From a virus, in IMG/VR virus record IMGVR_UViG_3300021952_000024, positions 1-33,609 of that record: a stretch of DNA of 33,609 nucleotides, one strand, 5' to 3'. Of this stretch, positions 15,263 to 23,203 are shown piece by piece (within the stretch, counting starts at the first letter, position 1; every line of letters starts with the position of its first letter). The translations under genes were made by a program, and so were the position numbers. Under the pieces are notes generated by a model, which saw only the letters and a program-made list of their open reading frames with translations, did not search any database and was not told the origin of the DNA.

Positions 15263-15859
15263 TCAAATCATTTTCAATTGTGGGATTTGAATGCTGTGAA
15301 CTAGATGTGGCATTCCCGCAAGATACCCCTGCAATTCTAGAATTGGCTGAACTATAGGGGATGCTACTAATTCCCCGATTGCGCGTGTCACTAGCAAATT
15401 AGTGACGTTTGTTGAGAATGCGTTAATGGCAGCTTGTTCCGCAGCCCATGCACTATCTACAAGCGACGTCAAAGGTGTTAGATCCGCGTAGGATATAGCA
15501 CTGTCAGCCAACCCATGAAGCATCGGCGCAATGCCATTCAGCCCCATCAACGAATTGAAATTAACGGCGTCTAATAACGCTGGGTCCAATTTTTGAATCG
15601 ATGCAGTAGAAACCGACATGATCAGTTTCTGATATTCGGCCGTCCTGTCAATCGCCAAATTTGCCTCGACAGACGCGATTAACGAATTCCAATTATCAGT
15701 CCACAATTGCGCTTTGCTAGTGCTGACAGGCGGGTCTCCAATATCTACGAAGCCTATATCAGAAACAATCTTGGAAGAAATGATAGCTTCCACTCTGGCT
15801 AATTCATAGTACATCGTTTCATTCAACGATTTCAATTTGATTGGTGTTGGTGTGATCAT
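15263..15859 (-). CDS. Unknown 198-residue protein linked to PAAR
   Basis: Overlaps the PAAR gene stop by 4 nt (ATGA), so co-translated with the spike-tip protein. Largely helical, Ala/Leu/Ser-rich and with few charged residues, but no obvious transmembrane segment. Genes in this position in other phages and type VI systems are often spike partners or cargo, or tail components. I recognise no catalytic motif. A virion role is inferred from context only. Confidence 0.6.
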   Translation of the reverse strand: MITPTPIKLKSLNETMYYELARVEAIISSKIVSDIGFVDIGDPPVSTSKAQLWTDNWNSLIASVEANLAIDRTAEYQKLIMSVSTASIQKLDPALLDAVNFNSLMGLNGIAPMLHGLADSAISYADLTPLTSLVDSAWAAEQAAINAFSTNVTNLLVTRAIGELVASPIVQPILELQGYLAGMPHLVHSIQIPQLKMI

Positions 15860-16158
15860 GATCCTATATCTATGTTTCCGCTTGCGCTTACCATCACGTA
15901 CATTCCACCCCCAGTTACTCCGATGTCCCCTAGTCTATGACACCCTAACCCTTCCTTCAAGACGCTTTTAGAACCGCTAATCGCGGTTGTTGAGCACCCA
16001 CAGGTAGCAACTCCGGGTGATGAAATAATGGCAGATTCTAATCCATTAGCGGCGGCAGTTTTAGCTCCGCCCGTGATGGTCGTAACAAAAGGTGTTGGGA
16101 CTTCATGATTGAAGCAAACCCCAACACCGATGTCACCTACTTTCGATTGCTTAGGCAC
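15856..16158 (-). CDS. PAAR-like spike-tip protein
   Basis: About 100 residues. VGDIGVG near the N-terminus, FNHEVPTPFVTTITGGAKTAAANG, CGCSTTAISGS and LGCHRLGDIGVTGG follow the PAAR pattern, with His and Cys residues suited to the zinc that sharpens the tip. It would cap the central tail spike (as T4 gp5.4) and pierce the outer membrane. No ATG fits. The GTG at 16158 gives the usual PAAR start (M-P-K-x-S-K-V-G-D), whereas a TTG at 16188 would add ten residues overlapping the upstream gene. Confidence 0.8.
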   Translation of the reverse strand: MPKQSKVGDIGVGVCFNHEVPTPFVTTITGGAKTAAANGLESAIISSPGVATCGCSTTAISGSKSVLKEGLGCHRLGDIGVTGGGMYVMVSASGNIDIGS

Positions 16159-16172
16159 TATTCGGCCAACCG

Positions 16173-17039
16173 TTAATCGCCAGTCCAACGAATACTACGG
16201 CTACCAGGTACAGTGCGCCCGGTGTCGTACAGTGGTGGTCCGATATGAACCGAAGGATCCGGAATATATGTAGATGGCGGCACATAACTCAACACTGTGT
16301 AGATCGTTTCGCCTTTATAAGTGAACCCGGTGTAAAACCCTGCTTCCCGAATAGCCCGGCTCGCATTACTTACAAGTTGCTCGGAGCTTCTAAGGTTAAG
16401 ATTTGACGTGTCAATGTAGATGTTGACATTTCTCGGTGCAAATTTTCTATTGATCTGGACTACCTTGATTCCCTTGTCGGCAAGCATTTTTGTGATGCGT
16501 TCATCTTCGTCTGGGTTGGAGTTTTCACTTGCCACACCCTCGGCGATCGCAACAAACTCATCATCGACGCCCAGATGTCTAAGAGTCGCGTTTGCAAGCA
16601 ACAGATCGTCACGATCGACAACCACTAAGTGCTTCTCACCCTTATTTTCAACTCGAACAACATTGATGTCCAAGTGAGCTAATTGGTGCTGCACATGTTG
16701 GATTTCAATATCTTCCGCAGATTCGTTAGCACTTCCGTCTTCGTCGTAAGTTGCCTTGCCGGTGTTTTTAGGCACTGTTGGGATGTTTGTTGCGGATACG
16801 CCAGCAGCTTTACGAGCCTTAATAAACTCTTGAATGTCTTCGTTATCCACCCCAGCATCTTTCAGATTAGGGACGTTCAGCTCTGCTGCCAATGAGGCAA
16901 CTTCGTTATCATGAACTTGTTTCCCAGTGTGCAAGTTGAAGAGGGTAACCTTAGCGGTCTGTGTTTTTAAGCCGCTTCCAATATCCGCCATATTAAAGGC
17001 AGATAACATTGCTTTGATGGTACGAGCAAGATCTTTCAT
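16173..17039 (-). CDS. Unknown 288-residue protein upstream of PAAR
   Basis: Strong AAGGA before the ATG and its own promoter at 17089-17118. The N-terminal 100 residues are helical and charged with an acidic linker (YDEDGSANESAEDIE). The middle shows alternating strands and helices (INVVRVENKGEKHLVVVDRDD, KGIKVVQINRKF), and the C-terminus is proline/tyrosine-rich (YVPPSTYIPDPSVHIGPP). No family recognised. Being first in an operon with PAAR suggests a tail or baseplate role. Confidence 0.6.
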   Translation of the reverse strand: MKDLARTIKAMLSAFNMADIGSGLKTQTAKVTLFNLHTGKQVHDNEVASLAAELNVPNLKDAGVDNEDIQEFIKARKAAGVSATNIPTVPKNTGKATYDEDGSANESAEDIEIQHVQHQLAHLDINVVRVENKGEKHLVVVDRDDLLLANATLRHLGVDDEFVAIAEGVASENSNPDEDERITKMLADKGIKVVQINRKFAPRNVNIYIDTSNLNLRSSEQLVSNASRAIREAGFYTGFTYKGETIYTVLSYVPPSTYIPDPSVHIGPPLYDTGRTVPGSRSIRWTGD

Positions 17040-17088
17040 TATAGTTCCTTGTTGGTTGATTGTTTAATTTAGCACTGCACTTGATGCA

Positions 17089-17118
17089 ATTATACACGAA
17101 TTCTGTACAGTGCTACAA
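17089..17118 (-). promoter_or_regulatory. Promoter of the PAAR operon
   Basis: Reading the - strand: TTGTAG (17118-17113), 18 bp, TATAAT (17094-17089) preceded by TGTG and followed by TGCATCAAG, the same CATCAA tail as the other promoters. The 17119-17214 stretch upstream holds no gene that I can see. Confidence 0.7.
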
Positions 17119-17214
17119 TTTTTTATAAGCACCAACGACAATTCTGCTTCTGACACCCAAGATATGCTCACCGTGTAGAACCTACACCATTCTACCTTGT
17201 TCAGCTTCATTGCC

Positions 17215-18075
17215 TCACTCGAAAATCCTGTCAATAATAGTTGCGACGTAGGTGCTATTCACAATGTCCATATCAACCTCTTTCAAAGCCTCGATGAGCA
17301 TTCGCAAGTATGCCTGATCAACACCTGTGAGCTGTTCCGTCAGCACTTCTCGATCTTTCAAGTTGAGTTCTGAAATCTGCCACATGATTTTCAATTGTTG
17401 ACCTGCGGTAATGCGCCAGCCACGCTCTAGAAACTTCTTCATGCGGAAAATTGACGCAATTGGATATAGACTACCACGATAAACCAAATGTCGCGATAGC
17501 AAGCATTCTAACGCTTCTGCGGGTACTTCTAGCACGTCCTTTTGATAGTCGTAATAGCTCATCGCGTGTGCGAAGTCATAATTGTTGTGAATTTCTTTCG
17601 GACTACCATAAAACCGAATCACGATTTGAACGTCGTTTGATAGCGTGATTGCATTTGTAGATAAGAAGACGGGAACATATTTGACGCCACTTTCAATGTC
17701 GGGCGTAGCGGCATCGGAAGCGTCAGCTACGCCTGCAGACGGAACATACACCACCACTCGATCTTCAGTTTCACCCTTACAATTTTTCAATTGTGCTTCT
17801 TTAACTTCGACTTTAACATTGCGGTCTAAACTATTGAACCAGTTGACATAATACTTGGCAACCGCAAGAGTAGTTTCTTTGGTTTTGAAATAAACGTCGT
17901 AGTCATTGACGGGTTTGCCTAATAGCATCGATGCGATACTGCCACCCGTAACAATGACGTCGCGCTTGATCAGATGTTGTAGATCAACGTCGTCCGTACT
18001 TGCAATCCATTCGTCCAACTTTTCGCGCAATGCTTTTCGGATTGAACTTTTCTTGCGCCCGTATTTAATTTCCAT
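17215..18075 (-). CDS. Pol-beta-fold nucleotidyltransferase, group 1
   Basis: 286 residues. IVTGGSIASMLLGKPVNDYDVYF (about 48-70) contains the G-[GS]-S helix and the D-x-D pair of the Pol-beta nucleotidyltransferase superfamily, arranged as in tRNA- and antitoxin-type enzymes. A later Asp needed for the third carboxylate could be in VVVYVPSAGVADASD or IVIRF but is not certain. The ATG at 18075 is chosen for its AAGGAG; a longer form from 18096 is unlikely. It overlaps the upstream gene by 11 nt. Substrate unknown; RNA 3' ends are plausible given the other RNA enzymes here. Confidence 0.65.
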   Translation of the reverse strand: MEIKYGRKKSSIRKALREKLDEWIASTDDVDLQHLIKRDVIVTGGSIASMLLGKPVNDYDVYFKTKETTLAVAKYYVNWFNSLDRNVKVEVKEAQLKNCKGETEDRVVVYVPSAGVADASDAATPDIESGVKYVPVFLSTNAITLSNDVQIVIRFYGSPKEIHNNYDFAHAMSYYDYQKDVLEVPAEALECLLSRHLVYRGSLYPIASIFRMKKFLERGWRITAGQQLKIMWQISELNLKDREVLTEQLTGVDQAYLRMLIEALKEVDMDIVNSTYVATIIDRIFE

Positions 18076-18388
18076 TTTCTTCTCCTTGTAATTCATCGAA
18101 AGCTGCTGATTTTGCTTCTGTAACTAATTCGTGGTGTTTTTTAAGACAAGCGGCGTACATATCCCGAGCCGCGCCAATTTTCACGCCTAACTCGGAAACC
18201 ATCTTCTCTAATACATACGTCCGAGTCATGTTCAGGTTCTTCATGTAGATCAACTCAGACCCGCGGCGTTTTGTTATTCGACCAGAACGAACGTAGTATT
18301 GTTTTGGTTTATGCCGTTCGATGTCGTTCACCAATTTAAGCGTTCGCTCTACGGCACTTTTAATCGAAGTGATGTCCGTTTCGATCAT
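18065..18388 (-). CDS. Unknown 107-residue helical protein
   Basis: Starts in the ATGA overlap with the zinc-ribbon gene and ends inside the start of the nucleotidyltransferase gene. Predominantly helical with a basic middle (HKPKQYYVRSGRITKRRGSE) and no recognised domain. The tight overlaps on both sides argue for a common function or at least coordinated expression with its neighbours. Confidence 0.6.
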   Translation of the reverse strand: MIETDITSIKSAVERTLKLVNDIERHKPKQYYVRSGRITKRRGSELIYMKNLNMTRTYVLEKMVSELGVKIGAARDMYAACLKKHHELVTEAKSAAFDELQGEENGN

Positions 18389-18582
18389 TTAGACCCACCT
18401 TTAAAATCTGTTTGATAAAACCCTGTGCCTTTCAACACTGGTGGATGAGTGGGCATAGATAAAATTCTATCGGCGTGTCCTTGACACTTCTGGCAAGACA
18501 CGCCAGCAGCGGCATCCATGACTCGCACTAAACGGGATGCTACGAACCCACATTTGCTACATTTAAAATCATACATTGGCAT
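18385..18582 (-). CDS. FmdB-type zinc-ribbon protein
   Basis: 65 residues beginning MPMYDFKCSKCG, the standard FmdB start. Two CxxC pairs (CSKCG and CQKCQ) form one zinc ribbon, and the GTGFYQTDFK end also matches the family. The ATG at 18582 is chosen over 18612 for the AAGGA 9 nt upstream and because the family begins there. FmdB-like proteins are annotated as regulators but their role is poorly known. It overlaps genes on both sides. Confidence 0.85.
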   Translation of the reverse strand: MPMYDFKCSKCGFVASRLVRVMDAAAGVSCQKCQGHADRILSMPTHPPVLKGTGFYQTDFKGGSK

Positions 18583-19606
18583 CTGCGTTTCCTTGTTTTG
18601 AATATAAATCAACGACCAGCAACTTACAAACTTCTGTACCCCTATCTAAGACGAAGTCACAAGGAGTACGATGTGTTTTAGACATTTCAGAATAGATTGC
18701 AACCATCATTTTCCCCAATTGTGGGCCAGATAATCCCGTCCATTCTGACACCATATTGCCATTAAACATCGATTTACACTTTTCGTGGTTGGCCAGTCGT
18801 TGCATCGCAGCGTTATACTTGGCTTCGAACTCGGGAAAGAATATAAATGCGCGTTCTAAAAACTCTTGGTTGGATTTGGTGCCGCCACGCTCCTCAAACG
18901 TCTGCCATTTATACTCGGGCAATCCGTCTGCAGTTTCAAGCCACTTCAAAAATGAATTGTAGGATTTACGTTTCGCGTCACGTGTTGCTGCTTTGTGATT
19001 TCGATTGTGCAATGAAAAGATGTCTTTATGAAAATATGGGGTTGAAGATGCAAATTTAAACACATCTTCTAAGGTATCAAACCCTTGATGAAATCTTCTA
19101 AAATCGTAGCCCAAGAATTCAAACACTTTTCCCATTTCCGCACTAACGACAACTTCATCAAATTGATGTGTGCCAGAGCGGAACGTCATTACTAATCCGA
19201 GATGGCCATATTTAAACCCCATTTTATGAGCAACTCGCCCCATAAAATTTCCAAGGTCGTTATAAGAGAAATAGATGAATGACGACCCCAGTTCTTCCTT
19301 CGTACACTGGATCAAATCGACCTGAATCTCGTTGCATTCGAAAGAAATTACGTTACCGTTTTTAACCATTCCTTTGGTGCTAAACAGTCGCAGAGCTTCT
19401 TTACTCCAATCAACTGGAGTTGGCGTGTACACTAACACGTCCATATCGCCGAACGTTTCCTTCGATGAATATGCCGGAATCGGCTCAACCCTTGCATTTG
19501 GAAAGTTCTTTCTAAGTGTGGAAACCACTAAAGTTTCCAACTGCATGTATTCGTCTCGATCAAACCTACGAGTAAAACATTTTCCAGCTAACGCATTTCC
19601 GCCCAT
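18569..19606 (-). CDS. Poly(A)-polymerase/CCA-like nucleotidyltransferase, group 2
   Basis: 345 residues. GGNALAGK at the very N-terminus, FGDMDVLVY (the D-x-D carboxylates) and EIQVDLIQC (third Asp) give a complete Pol-beta nucleotidyltransferase active site. The long C-terminal region (about 180-345) is helical and would bind the substrate. The ATG at 19606 has GGGAG upstream; an in-frame TTG at 19618 is less likely. Similar proteins are common but uncharacterised in large phages. This is the third nucleotidyltransferase-fold protein in the window. Confidence 0.75.
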   Translation of the reverse strand: MGGNALAGKCFTRRFDRDEYMQLETLVVSTLRKNFPNARVEPIPAYSSKETFGDMDVLVYTPTPVDWSKEALRLFSTKGMVKNGNVISFECNEIQVDLIQCTKEELGSSFIYFSYNDLGNFMGRVAHKMGFKYGHLGLVMTFRSGTHQFDEVVVSAEMGKVFEFLGYDFRRFHQGFDTLEDVFKFASSTPYFHKDIFSLHNRNHKAATRDAKRKSYNSFLKWLETADGLPEYKWQTFEERGGTKSNQEFLERAFIFFPEFEAKYNAAMQRLANHEKCKSMFNGNMVSEWTGLSGPQLGKMMVAIYSEMSKTHRTPCDFVLDRGTEVCKLLVVDLYSKQGNADANV

Positions 19607-19608
19607 TA

Positions 19609-20178
19609 TTACTCCCAAAATGTTTGATAGTGTTTACCAAAAGATTCTAAACCCGCGTCGATTCTTTGTTGATGTAATCTCCAACCCGATTGGTCAAATT
19701 TCTTTTTGTGATACTGTTGTTCCCAATCATTGCCAGGCTGAATCTGTTCGAATGTCCAAATCATTTCATCTAAAACACTTTCCCATTCAGCAATGGCGGC
19801 GTCGTGGACTAGCTCGTTAGTTTCTTCGTAAAACTTAAAGCATCTTTGAGCAGAATTAGAGTCGTATTTAAACGCGGTTATGTCTGAAGGAATGCCCTCC
19901 TTATTGTTGCGCAATTGTTTCAGCATTGGCAATATAATGACCGCTAACGTGGAATCCATATTCCACGTATCAAAGCTATCGATATGAACCCGAATTTTCC
20001 GTTTGGCTAACGGATTGTGGTTATATACCCAATGACATGCACTAGACACCCATGTGCTATCTAGCCATAACCCTAACTTTTCGGTTTTTGCTTCACTTAA
20101 ACCTACGTATTTGAACAGACCTGCAAGTTGATATGGCCCAATCCACCAATCTGTATATGGTCCTTGATAAACTTTCAT
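19609..20178 (-). CDS. Conserved phage protein starting MKVYQGPY
   Basis: 189 residues. The MKVYQGPYTDWWIGPYQLAGL start, the RKIRVHIDSFDTWNMDSTLAVIILPMLKQL block and the WESVLDEMIWTFEQ block are those of a widespread but uncharacterised phage protein, as far as I can recall. The frame is open upstream to a TTG at 20319, but I choose the ATG at 20178 because it gives the conserved start. Trp/Asp-rich core; no catalytic motif known. 20179-20299 is otherwise non-coding or an N-terminal extension. Confidence 0.7.
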   Translation of the reverse strand: MKVYQGPYTDWWIGPYQLAGLFKYVGLSEAKTEKLGLWLDSTWVSSACHWVYNHNPLAKRKIRVHIDSFDTWNMDSTLAVIILPMLKQLRNNKEGIPSDITAFKYDSNSAQRCFKFYEETNELVHDAAIAEWESVLDEMIWTFEQIQPGNDWEQQYHKKKFDQSGWRLHQQRIDAGLESFGKHYQTFWE

Positions 20179-20299
20179 AATTACACCAACTGTTAAAGGT
20201 TTTATAATTTTAACTCGACACGCGCCCGCGGAAAATACTAAATCGACTTTCCATAAGAATACTTCTAGCCAATACTGCGCCACAATATCTTCACTACCA

Positions 20300-20680
20300 T
20301 CAATAAAAAATTTTACCAACTCGATCCCTATAAGTTTTACCCCGTAAAGTTGAGTTAATAACTAACAAATTCTTGCGCTTCTTCCCATAACAAGCCGACA
20401 TTTCTGATTCCGACATATAGCGGTTTGGTATTACCCATTCGCTATAATGGGTCTTATAAACAAAGTTAAGGCGTTCATCAGATACAACATCGTGAACGCC
20501 TCGCTCTTTGCGTTCTAAATTTAACATGTTGCGCAACCATTCTTTGTCGTGCTTAACTAACTCAATGGTTTTTAATTCGGGGCTGAGGTGCATATAATCA
20601 TCCACCAACCCGTTCCAAAATACTACTTCAGGATTTCCCGGAATTTTAGATAACAAATCGATTAGCTCGTTCTTTTTCAT
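20300..20680 (-). CDS. Unknown 126-residue protein
   Basis: GAGGT precedes the ATG. The N-terminal 45 residues (MKKNELIDLLSKIPGNPEVVFWNG...) resemble short phage and plasmid proteins that begin 'K.eLi..L..lP.d.eVv.w.g', a motif of unknown role. The C-terminal half is basic (YGKKRKNLLVINSTLRGKTYRDRV). It sits between two genes of the same operon with a 6 nt gap upstream. Confidence 0.6.
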   Translation of the reverse strand: MKKNELIDLLSKIPGNPEVVFWNGLVDDYMHLSPELKTIELVKHDKEWLRNMLNLERKERGVHDVVSDERLNFVYKTHYSEWVIPNRYMSESEMSACYGKKRKNLLVINSTLRGKTYRDRVGKIFY

Positions 20681-20686
20681 GATACC

Positions 20687-21196
20687 TCAAAAATTGTATT
20701 CCGCTTTGTTAATTTTCAGCTTACGAATGCTAGAGATTTTAAAAGTGCGAACAACCACTTTATTTTCTAGCCCGCATTGACTGCTATCACTAACTGTGGA
20801 GGATGGTAGCCCTTCAATTTCTTCCTTGGGAGTAACTACACCATCAACACAGTATTCGGTTTTACCAGCACGGACGAAAATTACTTCCAAGTAGAACTCG
20901 CCTTTATGTTCGACGATAGGCGAATTGGGGATGCGTGTGCCCCAAGCGCGAGGGGAAAGTTCAAATGTTTCTGTAGAACCTTCAGATTGCAACCGACGAT
21001 TTACCATGTTCGCATATCCGTTACTGTTTTTGTTTTGGAATACTTGAACATTCGCACCACGCATCACTTTAGTAACTCGGCCTTGCATTGTGTTCTTTTT
21101 ACCGCCGGTTAATTTTACTTCAGTGACAGTGTCGATTGAAATGAATGTAGTTCCATTCACTTGTTCCATCAATTCGATTACGCTCAGGTGTGCCAT
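20687..21196 (-). CDS. Unknown 169-residue protein
   Basis: First gene after the strong promoter at 21233-21260, with AGGAG before the ATG. Beta-rich with basic patches (VTEVKLTGGKKNTMQGRVTKVMRG) and an insert (EEIEGLPSSTVSDSSQ) likely to be a loop. No family recognised. Placement directly after an early-type promoter suggests an early function. Confidence 0.65.
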   Translation of the reverse strand: MAHLSVIELMEQVNGTTFISIDTVTEVKLTGGKKNTMQGRVTKVMRGANVQVFQNKNSNGYANMVNRRLQSEGSTETFELSPRAWGTRIPNSPIVEHKGEFYLEVIFVRAGKTEYCVDGVVTPKEEIEGLPSSTVSDSSQCGLENKVVVRTFKISSIRKLKINKAEYNF

Positions 21197-21232
21197 TGTG
21201 TACTCCTAAAAGTTTAACTGCTTGATGTGCGT

Positions 21233-21260
21233 ATTATACACACTCTTTAGAAAATGTAAA
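21233..21260 (-). promoter_or_regulatory. Strong promoter, - strand copy of the cassette
   Basis: On the - strand: TTTACA (21260-21255), 16 bp, TATAAT (21238-21233) within GTGTATAATACGCACATCAAGCAG. It drives the 21196-17215 operon and sits 13 nt after the lipoprotein terminator. Confidence 0.9.
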
Positions 21261-21273
21261 GCCCTAAAATGCA

Positions 21274-21299
21274 AAATCCCAGCAAATTTGCTGGGATTT
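21274..21299 (-). terminator. Terminator after the lipoprotein gene
   Basis: A 26 nt perfect palindrome, half-site AAATCCCAGCAAA. On the - strand it is followed by TTTTGCATTTTAGGG, the same sequence that follows the + strand terminators. Confidence 0.8.
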
Positions 21300-21317
21300 C
21301 CACTGCTACAGTTTCAA

Positions 21318-21563
21318 TCAGAACCGGATAGTTGCGCCCTTGAAAAGTAATCCCGAGCAAACTGTTCCGGACACCACCTCGCCTCGAGAATTTTTAGCAG
21401 TGAACGACGTTGCGTAGAAATCGTCCTTCGAACATGCAAACACTGCATAGCCACCCGTTTGAATGTCTGTAAACCCAGAAGAAGTTAATGCACGATGCGC
21501 TTCTTCGGGATTAGTACATGCGCTCAACAACAACACAGCCACGATCATTAAATACTTCGCCAT
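21318..21563 (-). CDS. Small phage lipoprotein
   Basis: 81 residues with a lipoprotein signal: MAKYLMIVAVLLLSAC, lipobox LSAC and acylated Cys16. The mature part contains two more Cys (VFACSKDD, GTVCSG) that could form a disulphide, and a HRALTSSGFTDIQTGGYAVF segment that I associate with small phage lipoproteins of unknown role. Likely anchored in the outer membrane from the periplasmic side, where such proteins can block superinfection or act in lysis. GAGGAG precedes the ATG. Confidence 0.75.
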   Translation of the reverse strand: MAKYLMIVAVLLLSACTNPEEAHRALTSSGFTDIQTGGYAVFACSKDDFYATSFTAKNSRGEVVSGTVCSGLLFKGATIRF

Positions 21564-21578
21564 ACACTTCTCCTCAAA

Positions 21579-23060
21579 TTAAACGATAGAATTGACTACA
21601 TCATAACGCTCAGTCATTACCGCTTCGAGCATCACGTCCAATGGTGTTACATTTTCGATTTCAGCTCCTGCCAAGATAGCCTTCAAAATTGAAGGGGAAT
21701 AACCGGACACCATCATTGTTCCAGTTTGGTCAAACGAAACTGGATTATTACCAGCCTTACCGTTTGCATTCCAAAACACGATCTTTGGCATATTGTATCC
21801 CGCTGCCTTGAACTTCGCTTCAGCGGCCTTAAAGTTTTCAACAGAACGCCCTTGGACACTGAAACTATTAAATTCCATGTCGGAAATACAAATTAGCGTC
21901 TTTGGCATGTCTTCTTGCGGAACGTCATTTGCTTTCGCTAATTTCAAAATTTCGTCGAATGACGATTGGAAATTAGTAGAGCCACCCCATTCTGCACGTT
22001 CCAGATTGTTGCAACGCTCCGTGATATTATTACCAACAACGTGGTGGAACTTCGAGTTACTTGCAAATGTCAACACCAAATCTTTGAACGGGCCTGCCTG
22101 GCGTTCGGAAATATACAGCCCCAACGCAATAGACACATTCATAGCAGACACGCTCCCACCAATGCAGCTATTCATCGAAGAAGATACGTCAGACAAAACC
22201 AACATAGACCCATGCTTACCTTCAATGTAGTCGGGCAATGCTTTCCACTGCGCATTTAAAACATCGCTATCGCCATCACGATTGCGAATCGCAGATACGA
22301 TGTCGTGTGGGAACAATACGCTTGCGTTGACCTTTACGTCGCCATTTGCCAGAGCTGCTTTGTAACGGTTATATGCTTCGGGGGCACGCTTGCCAAACGC
22401 CTTTTGATACCGCAACCCAGCCAATGATGGCACTTTATCAAATTCGATATCATTCCATTCTTGCGCACACATCTTTGTTTCGACGACGTTCGTTGCATTT
22501 ACAATGAACTTGCGATACTGTTTTGGTTGCATGTTCCACGATTTACGAAGCGCAACTGCAACTTCGCCTTTCCGTGGAGCCCATTTTGCGCTCAACCCAT
22601 TTCCGCCTTTGATGGCAGCAAGCATTTCTGCCGCAGCAAGTTCAAATGCTTCAGATTGAATTGCAACAGTGTCAATCACGTCATCCCAACGTCCAAATTC
22701 AGGAACATAGGGAACCAACTTTTGCAATGCGACAGGGTCGTTCATTTCCAGCCATTTCAACACGCTTCGGAATGATTGGCGTTCCCCAGCCCCTCCTCGA
22801 ACATCTCGCAGCCACAATGCGATACGCAATGCCATGTTCTTATCAGCCATATACGCTGCGGCAAACAGGTTGATTAAATCACCTTGTTTGTTTCGTGAGG
22901 AGCCTGCCATCGCAAACAGATCGACGTGTTGTTGACCGGACGTTGAACGGGTTGCGGCACCATTTGCAGTCTTTGCATCGACTTTGGAAACAACTGCGGT
23001 CTTTTGTTTGGTGGAAGGCTTGCGGGTTGGCTTGGTAGCTGCGGAAACGAATGAATTCAT
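21579..23060 (-). CDS. TROVE-like (DUF2828) protein with vWA domain
   Basis: 493 residues. After a Lys/Thr/Ala-rich tail (1-40), a helical-repeat module carries LRDVRGGAGERQSF (84-97), the hallmark of TROVE/DUF2828 proteins, and then LSAKWAPRK (156-164), YRKFIV and PSLAGLRYQKAF. The C-terminal vWA domain has an intact MIDAS: D291-x-S293-x-S295, Thr362 (GGSTNF) and Asp394 (SDMEF), followed by PKIVFWNANG. In bacterial Ro60 (Rsr) the TROVE ring binds Y RNAs and misfolded or decaying RNA, often with RNA-repair genes. DUF2828 proteins themselves have no settled function. RNA binding here is inferred from the relationship and from the RNA-repair genes elsewhere in the window. Confidence 0.85.
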   Translation of the reverse strand: MNSFVSAATKPTRKPSTKQKTAVVSKVDAKTANGAATRSTSGQQHVDLFAMAGSSRNKQGDLINLFAAAYMADKNMALRIALWLRDVRGGAGERQSFRSVLKWLEMNDPVALQKLVPYVPEFGRWDDVIDTVAIQSEAFELAAAEMLAAIKGGNGLSAKWAPRKGEVAVALRKSWNMQPKQYRKFIVNATNVVETKMCAQEWNDIEFDKVPSLAGLRYQKAFGKRAPEAYNRYKAALANGDVKVNASVLFPHDIVSAIRNRDGDSDVLNAQWKALPDYIEGKHGSMLVLSDVSSSMNSCIGGSVSAMNVSIALGLYISERQAGPFKDLVLTFASNSKFHHVVGNNITERCNNLERAEWGGSTNFQSSFDEILKLAKANDVPQEDMPKTLICISDMEFNSFSVQGRSVENFKAAEAKFKAAGYNMPKIVFWNANGKAGNNPVSFDQTGTMMVSGYSPSILKAILAGAEIENVTPLDVMLEAVMTERYDVVNSIV

Positions 23061-23128
23061 GGTATTATGTCCTATTGATTGATTTTAAGGTTTTGCTGAA
23101 CAATCACGTCAAATTAACAACGTGCTGC

Positions 23129-23157
23129 ATATTAACATTATATGAGTTAGTTGTAAA
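23129..23157 (-). promoter_or_regulatory. Promoter of the TROVE-like gene
   Basis: On the - strand: TTTACA (23157-23152), 17 bp, TAATAT (23134-23129) preceded by TGT. A closer TATAAT (23142-23137) leaves only 9 bp and is unlikely to be the -10. Confidence 0.5.
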
Positions 23158-23171
23158 GTGATATTTCAAAT

Positions 23172-23203
23172 AAGGAAATGGGGCTATATAGCCCCATTTC
23201 CTT
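23172..23203 (-). terminator. Terminator of the tandem-paralogue operon
   Basis: A 32 nt perfect palindrome with half-site AAGGAAATGGGGCTAT. It begins at the stop codon of the upstream gene and is followed on the - strand by ATTTGAAATAT. It insulates the TROVE-like gene. Confidence 0.85.

Noticed and set aside
23137-23157. TATAAT with TTTACA only 9 bp away before the TROVE-like gene
   Set aside because: Spacing is far too short for sigma-70; the TAATAT box at 17 bp was preferred.
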